Positions 6,516 to 12,162 of a DNA stretch of 14,154 nt are shown one piece after another; position 1 is the stretch's first letter; each line of letters opens with the position of its first letter. The stretch covers positions 1 to 14,154 of the forward strand of contig WFYB01000024.1 in assembly GCA_015490315.1 (NCBI GenBank). The letters are read 5' to 3'. Made by a program: the position numbers and the translations under genes. The notes under the pieces were generated by a model. It was given only the letters and a program-made list of their open reading frames with translations. It was not told where the DNA came from and did not search any database. The DNA is from Sulfurovum sp. (lineage in GTDB: Bacteria > Campylobacterota > Campylobacteria > Campylobacterales > Sulfurovaceae).

Positions 6516-6783
6516 GGAAGCTCAGGAAGATATTTTAGAAGGTACTTTCTTTTATGAGATACAAGGGAAAGCGGGTGACTATTTCCTCGATGGGATCAGT
6601 GCGGATATTGAAGCATTGCATTTATATGCCGGCATTCATCCGAAAAAGTTTGGGTTTTATGCGCAGCATTCAAAACGTTTTCCTTACACAATTTATTACA
6701 AAATTGATGATGACACTATCCTGATATATGCTGTTTTGGATGAAAGACAAAACCCACAAAAGATTAAAGAGAGACTCAAATGA
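6496..6783 (+). CDS. RelE/ParE-family toxin
   Basis: A 95-residue protein of the RelE/ParE superfamily. It has the expected order of elements: an N-terminal strand and helix (HIEILEEAQEDILEGTFFYE), a middle region with a partner to the usual proline-arginine segment (GIHPKKFGFYAQHSKRFPYTIYY, 46-68), and the closing strands DDTILIYAVLDERQNP (72-87). The FPY-x-IYY and AVL-x-x-R-x-x-P patterns are those of chromosomal ParE-like toxins, but the family's usual histidine before the final arginines is an aspartate here (LDERQNP). Whether it attacks gyrase or mRNA cannot be told. GAGG stands six bases before the ATG, inside the antitoxin gene. Its stop overlaps the next start as ATGA, so translation of the following gene may depend on it. 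Confidence 0.82.
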   Translation: MHIEILEEAQEDILEGTFFYEIQGKAGDYFLDGISADIEALHLYAGIHPKKFGFYAQHSKRFPYTIYYKIDDDTILIYAVLDERQNPQKIKERLK

Positions 6784-7505
6784 CCCTGCAAGAGATTTAT
6801 AACCACTTAAATACCATCAGTCCCTTCGAACTCCAAGAGAAATGGGACAACTCCGGACTGATTGTCGGTGATATGCGTCGAGAGGTATCACAAATCGTTG
6901 TTTCGCTCGATATTGATGAAGCGATGATCGAGAAGTTTGAAGAGGGAACGCTCTTTGTGGTGCACCATCCGCTGATCTTCGGTAAACTCTCTGAGCTTGA
7001 TTTTTCTGCCTACCCTGCTAATCTCATCGAGAAGCTCATCCTCAAACGCCAATCACTCATCGCGATGCATACCAACTTTGACCAGACACATCTCAACCGC
7101 TATGTGTTTGAAAAGGTTCTGGGTTTTGAACTGGAACGTCAAGAACCATTTTTGTGTTATACAAGCGTGGAGTGGAGCAAAGAGGCACTCTATACCCATC
7201 TTCAGGAGAAATTGGGGCTGCAGTGCATCAAAAGTGTAGCTCCCAAAGAGCAGATAACAAGCATTGCACTTTGCACCGGTGCAGGAGCATCACTGATGGA
7301 TGAGGTAGAAGCAGACTGCTTCCTGACAGGTGATATCAAGTACCATGATGCGATGAAAGCTGAGAGTCTGGGGCTCATGATGGTAGATATCGGACACTAT
7401 GAGAGTGAACGCTTTTTTGCCGAGATTATGCTGGAAGAATTGAAAGTTTTACCTATTTTAGCTATAATTTCAAATTCAAAAAACCCATTCCATATTGAGC
7501 GATAA
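6780..7505 (+). CDS. Nif3-like dinuclear metal centre protein (YbgI family)
   Basis: A 241-residue protein of the widespread Nif3/YbgI family, which forms a ring-shaped hexamer with two metal ions per subunit. Its function is not settled, and the common label 'GTP cyclohydrolase I type 2' is weakly founded. Metal-site segments are present: WDNSGL (22-27), VVHHPLIF (60-67), HTNFDQTHLN (97-106), LTGDIKYHDA (182-191) and DIGHYESE (203-210). The N- and C-terminal halves give the usual split family layout with a short middle insertion. The start overlaps the toxin stop (ATGA), with AAAGAGAGA upstream as a modest ribosome site. In C. jejuni and H. pylori, from memory, this gene follows glyQ directly, so the toxin-antitoxin pair interrupts the usual junction. 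Confidence 0.9.
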   Translation: MTLQEIYNHLNTISPFELQEKWDNSGLIVGDMRREVSQIVVSLDIDEAMIEKFEEGTLFVVHHPLIFGKLSELDFSAYPANLIEKLILKRQSLIAMHTNFDQTHLNRYVFEKVLGFELERQEPFLCYTSVEWSKEALYTHLQEKLGLQCIKSVAPKEQITSIALCTGAGASLMDEVEADCFLTGDIKYHDAMKAESLGLMMVDIGHYESERFFAEIMLEELKVLPILAIISNSKNPFHIER

Positions 7506-7579
7506 AATCGGTATGGGAAAGAGCGTATGAATCAAAAGCCTCAAGTTACGCTTGAAGATGCTTAAACCCCAAAAGGATA
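7463..7579 (+). promoter_or_regulatory. promoter and structured leader before the zinc-ribbon gene
   Basis: TATAAT (7463-7468), with TTTTAGC before it, lies inside the 3' end of the Nif3-like gene and would start transcription near 7475, leaving a leader of about 109 bases. In the leader CCCATTCC (7487-7494) can pair with GGTATGGG with one mismatch, enclosing CGAT-AAA-ATCG. After that an ATG at 7527 opens a 12-codon ORF (MNQKPQVTLEDA) with GGGAAAGAG upstream, ending at 7565. TCAAG/CTTGA and AGCGTA/TACGCT inside this ORF offer competing stems. A regulatory leader is possible but unproven. Confidence 0.4.
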
Positions 7580-7583
7580 GAGA

Positions 7584-8303
7584 TTGAACAAACATTTGAA
7601 AGAATTGATTGAACTTGCAAAGATCGACCAGGCGATAGACAGCTATACACCGAAACTTGAAGCGATCAATAAAAAAGTGGCAAAGATCCAGAAAAAAATC
7701 GATGCCGCACAGGAAGAGTTGGCAAATCTTCAGAACGATATCGAAGAGAATGAGGCGAAGATCAAAAGCTTCGAAGAGCAGCTGACACTTCTCAATGAAC
7801 AGCTTGCGGACAATGCCAAAAAAGCCAAGAATATCTCTACCGAAAAAGAGATGAAAGCATTGGCGGTGGAAGAGGATATCATCAAAGAGAAGATGACTTT
7901 TGCCAATGAAGAGATCGAGAGACTCCAGAGAGTCAACGAGACCAAAAAAGAGCTTTTGGCAGAAGTGGAAGAGAAGCTTGCGAAGCTCAAAGAAGAGTAT
8001 GAGGCGATCGAAGCTGAGACTGCCAAAGAGAGAGAAGAGATAGACAAAGCAAAGGCGGAACTCTTTGCCAAGCGTGAAGCACTCAGTAGAGAGATCGAAC
8101 AGAAGGTACTTGCCTTTTATGAGAAGATCCGTAAATGGGCAGGCAATACGGCAGTGGTACCGGTCAAAAAACAGGCATGTTACGGCTGCTATATGAAGCT
8201 AAACGACAAAACCTATGCAGAAGTGATAAAGGGTGACGAGATCGTCAACTGCCCGCACTGCGGACGTATCCTCTATATTGAGAGTGTCACAGAAGAGGCA
8301 TAG
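7584..8303 (+). CDS. coiled-coil C4-type zinc-ribbon protein, FlgZ/HP0958-like
   Basis: A 239-residue protein with two parts: a long, highly charged coiled coil (about 5-180, rich in K, E and A in heptads) and a C-terminal zinc ribbon with CYGC (C199, C202) and CPHCG (C223, C226). This is the layout of H. pylori HP0958 (FlgZ), reported to stabilise RpoN and to act on flaA mRNA, and required for flagella. Homologues also occur outside flagellated species, so a general RNA- or protein-binding role is possible here. The start codon is TTG, set by AAAAGGATAGAGA just upstream and the family-typical beginning MNKHLKELIELAKID. It lies between the Nif3-like gene and waaA, as in H. pylori from memory. 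Confidence 0.88.
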   Translation: MNKHLKELIELAKIDQAIDSYTPKLEAINKKVAKIQKKIDAAQEELANLQNDIEENEAKIKSFEEQLTLLNEQLADNAKKAKNISTEKEMKALAVEEDIIKEKMTFANEEIERLQRVNETKKELLAEVEEKLAKLKEEYEAIEAETAKEREEIDKAKAELFAKREALSREIEQKVLAFYEKIRKWAGNTAVVPVKKQACYGCYMKLNDKTYAEVIKGDEIVNCPHCGRILYIESVTEEA

Positions 8304-8307
8304 AGAA

Positions 8308-8356
8308 AGAAGCGTTCAACGCGTACGTTTGGCGTTCTAAAGAGGGCTGTGCCCTC
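8308..8356 (+). repeat. intergenic palindromes before waaA
   Basis: The 67-base gap carries GCGTT-C-AACGC near its start, AACGC/GCGTT around GTACGTTTG, and a perfect six-pair hairpin GAGGGC-TGT-GCCCTC (8342-8356). No U-run follows, so termination is unlikely. The GAAGCGTT at the start of the gap also appears in the purE–glyQ gap. Confidence 0.45.
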
Positions 8357-8370
8357 GATTTGGGGGCATT

Positions 8371-9549
8371 GTGGATAAGTTATTTTTTCTCTTCTATTCC
8401 TTTGTTTCCATTCTTGTCTATATCATCGTACTTCCTTTTCTTCTTATCCTATCAATCAAAAGTAAATACAGAGTTTCGATCCCGGCACGTTTTTTTCTCT
8501 GGAAAAACCCGCCTTTAAAGCCGGGTGGGATATGGTTTCATGTTTGCAGTTTTGGGGAGGCGAGGGCGATCGCGCCGTTGGCGTCTGAGTTACCCCGGGA
8601 CGCTTTGCGTATGAGTACGGCAACGCAGACAGGGTATGAGGTGATTAAAAGCTACACAGATCAAAGCAGGTTTCTGCCTTTTGAGCCCCTTTTGCTGTGG
8701 TGGATCAAGCCGCAAAAGGCACTGGTGGTGATGGAGGCGGAGTTTTGGTATCTGCTCTTTGCGGTAGCGAAGATGCGGGGAGCCAAAACGATGCTGATCA
8801 ATGCCCGCATGAGTGATAGATCCTACCCCAAGTATCAAAAGATGGCATGGTTCTACCGGCAGTTATTCAGGTGGGTTGATGAGGTCTTTGCGCAGACCCC
8901 GCTCGATAAGGCACGCCTTGAGTCGCTCGGTGCGAAGCGGGTCACAGTCACGGGAAACATCAAACTTGCCAAGCTTCCTTCTGTGACAAAGGTATGGCAA
9001 AAACCTTCAGGGTTACTGCTATGTGCGGCGAGTACCCACGAGGGGGAAGAGCGACTGATGCTGGAGGCGTTTAGAGATTTCAAGGCGGCAAATCCGGAGG
9101 CACGTATTGTGATCGCACCGAGGCATCCGGAGCGTTTTGAAAAGGTAGCGCAGGAGATAGAGCGTTTTGCAACCATACATGGGTATAGTACGCAGCACTA
9201 TTCTGAATTAGAAGAGATCACGAGTGATATTGTCCTGCTTGATGCGCTTGGGGAACTGGTCAATCTCTATGCAGTGAGTGATATTGTGATCCTGGGCGGC
9301 TCCTTTGTACCGGTAGGTGGACACAATGCGGCAGAAGCGGCGCAGTTTGGATGCCGGATCCTTTCGGGATCATACTATTTTAACCAAAGGGATATCTTTG
9401 AAGCGGTTGAGGGGATCACTATTGTCGATACCGAATCGCTATCCCAAAAGCTTTTGGACTATAAAGAGATTGAGCCGGCAAAGATCAAATACCGGAGTGA
9501 TATGAGACCGATTATGGAGCGGTTGAGGGATGTTTTACACGATCAATGA
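8371..9549 (+). CDS. waaA: 3-deoxy-D-manno-octulosonic acid (Kdo) transferase WaaA
   Basis: Inner-membrane glycosyltransferase (GT30) that adds Kdo to lipid A precursor on the cytoplasmic face. The 392-residue product opens with one membrane segment (about 5-28) followed by a basic stretch, as is usual for WaaA. Family motifs: GIWFHVCSFGEARAIAPL (53-70) with the likely catalytic glutamate E63, STATQTGYE (82-90), VVMEAEFW (119-126), NARMSDRS (144-151), IAPRHPERF (248-256) and GGSFVPVGGHNAAEAAQFG (309-327). The start is GTG with only a weak GGGGG upstream; it is kept because the N-terminal anchor needs it. The last 20 bases overlap the next gene. Presence of waaA shows a lipopolysaccharide outer membrane. 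Whether one or two Kdo units are added cannot be read from sequence. Confidence 0.95.
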   Translation: MDKLFFLFYSFVSILVYIIVLPFLLILSIKSKYRVSIPARFFLWKNPPLKPGGIWFHVCSFGEARAIAPLASELPRDALRMSTATQTGYEVIKSYTDQSRFLPFEPLLLWWIKPQKALVVMEAEFWYLLFAVAKMRGAKTMLINARMSDRSYPKYQKMAWFYRQLFRWVDEVFAQTPLDKARLESLGAKRVTVTGNIKLAKLPSVTKVWQKPSGLLLCAASTHEGEERLMLEAFRDFKAANPEARIVIAPRHPERFEKVAQEIERFATIHGYSTQHYSELEEITSDIVLLDALGELVNLYAVSDIVILGGSFVPVGGHNAAEAAQFGCRILSGSYYFNQRDIFEAVEGITIVDTESLSQKLLDYKEIEPAKIKYRSDMRPIMERLRDVLHDQ

Positions 9550-9817
9550 CCAAGAGGTACTGCTGCGTATCAAGGCGCAGCCGGGTGCAAGCAGGAGCGA
9601 GTTTGCTGAGCTATATGGAGAAGATGCGATCAAAGTACGCATCAAGGCACCGGCAGTAGAGGGTGCGGCGAACAAAGAGCTGGTCAAGTTCCTCTCCAAA
9701 TCGTTCAAGGTACCCAAAAGCGATATCGTTTTTAAAAGCGGAGAGGTATCCAAAACCAAGATGCTTCGCTTCCCTTTGACGGAGAAATTCGAGGAGTGGG
9801 TCAAACAATACACATAG
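9530..9817 (+). CDS. DUF167/YggU family protein
   Basis: A 95-residue protein of the conserved DUF167 (YggU) family, of unknown function. It has the family core: LLRIKAQPGASRSEFAELYGEDAIKVRIKAPAVEGAANKEL over residues 11-51 in shortened form (key parts are QPGASR and PAVEGAANKEL), then the C-terminal LSKSFKVPKSDIVFKSGEVSKTK region ending in the usual K-x-K pattern. It begins inside waaA with a 20-base overlap, which implies co-translation. GGAG stands about ten bases before the ATG. Confidence 0.9.
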   Translation: MFYTINDQEVLLRIKAQPGASRSEFAELYGEDAIKVRIKAPAVEGAANKELVKFLSKSFKVPKSDIVFKSGEVSKTKMLRFPLTEKFEEWVKQYT

Positions 9818-9891
9818 AGTTCATACAGAGTAGGTAAGATAGGGTATATGCTTTGTATCTAAAAAGAGATTGAAATTATTAAGGAAAAGAG

Positions 9892-10629
9892 ATGGCAAAA
9901 CAGAAAGCATATAAAGTATTGGCAGCACAGGAGAGTATCTCCAACAAAAAGGCAAAAGAGCTGATCGACAGAGGTTTGGTCTTTGTCGGAGACAAACAGG
10001 TCAAGATCGCCAGAGCCGAAATTGGCACAGAGACAAAATTTCGTATAGAGTACCCTTCGGATATCGAGGTACTCTATGAAGATGAAAATATTATCGCTGT
10101 CAACAAACCTGCACAGGTAGACAGCTATGATATCCAGGATGCCATAGAGGGGGCAGAGCTGCTGCACCGGCTCGATCGAGATACCAGCGGAGTACTCTTG
10201 CTCGGGCGCAATCCTGAGTTTATCGAAGCGGCGATCAAGGAGTTTAAGAACCGAAGAGTGCAAAAGCAGTATGTCGCCTGGGTAGAAGGCGTGGTCTATG
10301 AGACAATAGAGATCGATGATCCGATACTGACGATCAAAAAAGGAAAGGCATTCTCCAAGATCGACCCTCTGCGGGGCAAAAAAGCCTATACCAAAGTGAT
10401 CCCTGAAGAGGTTCAGGGCAAGAAATCCAAAGTGATCATAGAGATCACTACAGGACGTACCCATCAGATCAGGGTGCATCTCGCTTCACGCGGGCATCCA
10501 ATTGTCGGAGATGAGCAGTATGGAAGCCGAACACAGGCGAAACATATGCTGCTGCACTCCAAAAAGATGAAGATCTTTGACTATGAATTTGAGGCAAAGG
10601 AGCCCAAAGCGATCATGAAATATAAATAG
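9892..10629 (+). CDS. RluA-family RNA pseudouridine synthase
   Basis: Isomerises uridine to pseudouridine in rRNA or tRNA. The 245-residue protein has an N-terminal S4-like RNA-binding region (about 1-50), then VLYEDENIIAVNKPA (60-74), the catalytic block LLHRLDRDTSGVLLL (90-104) with D95 as the expected nucleophile, and the binding segment TGRTHQIRVHLASRGHPIVGDEQYG (187-211; key residues R189, H191, R194, H196, D207). It is shorter than RluC/RluD, as for the epsilonproteobacterial homologue that follows waaA in Campylobacter and Helicobacter. The target position cannot be predicted. AAGGA lies about seven bases before the ATG. A weak TATATG/TATCT region in the 74-base gap could be a promoter. 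Confidence 0.92.
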   Translation: MAKQKAYKVLAAQESISNKKAKELIDRGLVFVGDKQVKIARAEIGTETKFRIEYPSDIEVLYEDENIIAVNKPAQVDSYDIQDAIEGAELLHRLDRDTSGVLLLGRNPEFIEAAIKEFKNRRVQKQYVAWVEGVVYETIEIDDPILTIKKGKAFSKIDPLRGKKAYTKVIPEEVQGKKSKVIIEITTGRTHQIRVHLASRGHPIVGDEQYGSRTQAKHMLLHSKKMKIFDYEFEAKEPKAIMKYK

Positions 10630-10633
10630 AAAT

Positions 10634-10663
10634 TGCCAAAATCGTTGTTTTTGGCATATTTAT
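10634..10663 (+). terminator. terminator after the pseudouridine synthase gene
   Basis: TGCCAAAA (10634-10641) and TTTTGGCA (10649-10656) form a perfect eight-pair stem with a seven-base loop, five bases past the stop codon, followed by TATTTAT. The A-U pairs at the loop end and the broken U-run make it moderate in strength. It separates the housekeeping block from the Mla-type operon. Confidence 0.65.
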
Positions 10664-10665
10664 AT

Positions 10666-10693
10666 TATAATAACACCTTCTGATTGTTATAAT
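10666..10693 (+). promoter_or_regulatory. promoter region of the mla-type operon
   Basis: Two TATAAT boxes occur, at 10666-10671 and 10688-10693. The second is extended (TGTTATAAT, 10685-10693) and is the better candidate, with transcription starting near 10700. ATAACA (10670-10675) and TGTTAT (10685-10690) form a perfect six-base inverted repeat nine bases apart, overlapping both boxes, and may be an operator. Confidence 0.6.
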
Positions 10694-10695
10694 AT

Positions 10696-10809
10696 ATGCT
10701 GATGGATAAGCAGAGGCAGACGGAACTGACAAAGATTGGGAGTCCTATAAGACGAACAGCTGAGGATAAAATGAAGCTGTTTTCAAAGATGAAATGGAGT
10801 GTGAGATGA
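10696..10809 (+). CDS. possible 37-codon leader ORF before mlaA
   Basis: An open frame from ATG 10696 (other ATGs at 10702 and 10771) runs to a TGA at 10807-10809 that overlaps the mlaA start as ATGA. The product would be basic, ending MKLFSKMKWSVR. Starting at 10702 it would be almost leaderless; the internal ATG at 10771 has GAGGATAAA just upstream, giving a 12-residue peptide. AACAGCT (10755-10761) and AGCTGTT (10775-10781) bracket that internal start in a hairpin. It may set the translation level of mlaA, or may be chance. I recognise no homologue. Confidence 0.25.
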   Translation: MLMDKQRQTELTKIGSPIRRTAEDKMKLFSKMKWSVR

Positions 10810-11597
10810 AAAGCTATTTGATGCGACTACTGCTGTTGTTTGCTCTGTTTATATATGAAGGCATGGCAGCTGATTTGGAAAATAACGGAAGTTCTGTGGC
10901 GTGTGCCAATGGTGTAGCAGTTTCAGAAGACGGCAGTGATAACGGTTTTGATGAAGAGTTTTCATCCTGTGATCAAAAAGTGTATGACCCGCTGGAGGGC
11001 TACAACCGGTGGATGACAGCATTTAATGACAAACTCTTTTTGTATTTGCTGGATCCTGTGGCAGATGGATACAGTATGGTTGTGCCTCAGCCGGTTCGTA
11101 TAGGCATTTCAAATGTGATCAATAATCTTAAATTTCCTCTCTATTTTAGCAATAATCTGCTGCAACTCAAAGCTGAGGGAAGTGCAAGGGAACTGGCACG
11201 TTTTATCATCAATTCAACTATTGGTCTTCTCGGGTTGATCGATGTTGCTACCCAGATTGGTATCAAACCTGCAAGAGAGGATTTTGGTCAGACACTTGGC
11301 TATTGGGGTGTGGGCAGCGGTATTCCAATTGTACTGCCATTCCTTGGACCGTCAAATTTGCGGGATACGCTCTCCCTGGGAGCTGACTGGGCAGCCTCAC
11401 CGCTTTCCTATACGGGCGGGAGTTATCAGATCCCAAACAATGCGCTGGAAGCAAGCGGTATCAAGGCAGTTGAGATGATCAATACCACTTCATTGCATCT
11501 TGGCGAATACCAGAGTTTGAAAAAGGATGCTTTGGACTGGTATACTTTTTTGAGAAACAGCTATGAAGAAAAAAGGAGAAAAGAGATAGATGAGTAG
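10806..11597 (+). CDS. mlaA: MlaA (VacJ) family outer-membrane lipid-asymmetry protein
   Basis: In E. coli MlaA is an outer-membrane lipoprotein that draws misplaced phospholipid out of the outer leaflet and passes it to periplasmic MlaC. This 263-residue homologue has DPLEGYNRWMTAFND (61-75), PQPVRIGISNVINNL (94-108), FPLYFSNNLLQ (110-120), the FGQTLGYWGVGSG segment (160-172) and LPFLGPSNLRDT (177-188). The N-terminus is a cleavable signal peptide (hydrophobic 5-17, cut near GMAA-D at 19-23), but there is no lipobox cysteine. The first cysteines are C33 and C55, in an acidic low-complexity linker, so it may be soluble or held by its own ring-shaped core. GGAG six bases before ATG 10806 favours this start over the in-frame ATG at 10794. 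It overlaps the next gene by eight bases. Confidence 0.92.
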   Translation: MKSYLMRLLLLFALFIYEGMAADLENNGSSVACANGVAVSEDGSDNGFDEEFSSCDQKVYDPLEGYNRWMTAFNDKLFLYLLDPVADGYSMVVPQPVRIGISNVINNLKFPLYFSNNLLQLKAEGSARELARFIINSTIGLLGLIDVATQIGIKPAREDFGQTLGYWGVGSGIPIVLPFLGPSNLRDTLSLGADWAASPLSYTGGSYQIPNNALEASGIKAVEMINTTSLHLGEYQSLKKDALDWYTFLRNSYEEKRRKEIDE

Positions 11598-12162
11598 ATG
11601 GCTAATCAGCGTCATTTTGCTATGGGCAGTTGTGACAAATATACTTTTTGCAGTACCGGAAAACAAGATAGAGAGTGTCATGCATCAGAAGATCCATGCT
11701 ATATCAGATCTTCTCAAGGAGAAGCGTACGCCGCTGATCAAGAAAAAAGGCAAGATCTTTGCGCTTGTAGATGATGTCTTTGACTACAAAACCATGGCAC
11801 GGATCGCACTGGGGAGAACATGGAAAACGTTGACCCCGGATCAGCAGCAGCTTTTTGCCAAGAAGTTCGAGCGTAAACTGAAGGATTCCTACTTTGACAA
11901 ACTCAAGTTTTATTCTGACCAGAAGGTAGTACTCAAAGGGCAAAAAAAAGTCAAAAAGAACCGTATCAAACTCTACAGCCAGATCATTGGCAAAGATGAT
12001 GTCTATGATGTCGTCTACAAGTTTTACAAAGATAAAAAGAGCAATGACTGGAAGATCTATGATGTGGATATCGCCAAGGTGAGTATGATCCAGACCTATC
12101 GCAAACAGTTTGCAGATTTTCTCAGACACAAATCGGTTGACGAGTTGATCAAAACGATCTAA
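11590..12162 (+). CDS. mlaC: MlaC/Ttg2D-family periplasmic lipid carrier
   Basis: A 190-residue periplasmic protein with a signal peptide (hydrophobic 4-20, cut near LFA-VPE) and the MlaC/Tol_Tol_Ttg2 fold. Key segments are DYKTMARIALGRTWKTLTPDQQQLFAKKF over 65-93 (key residues R71, LGR 74-76, Q85-87, F89), KDSYFDKL (98-105) and the C-terminal strand-helix parts YDVVYKFY and WKIYDVDIAKVSMIQTYRKQF. It would carry one lipid between MlaA and an inner-membrane partner. HpnM of the hopanoid system is the same fold, so the cargo may not be a glycerophospholipid. It overlaps mlaA by eight bases, and its TAA is followed at once by the ATG of the RND gene. It is more basic than the mlaA product. Confidence 0.92.
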   Translation: MSRWLISVILLWAVVTNILFAVPENKIESVMHQKIHAISDLLKEKRTPLIKKKGKIFALVDDVFDYKTMARIALGRTWKTLTPDQQQLFAKKFERKLKDSYFDKLKFYSDQKVVLKGQKKVKKNRIKLYSQIIGKDDVYDVVYKFYKDKKSNDWKIYDVDIAKVSMIQTYRKQFADFLRHKSVDELIKTI

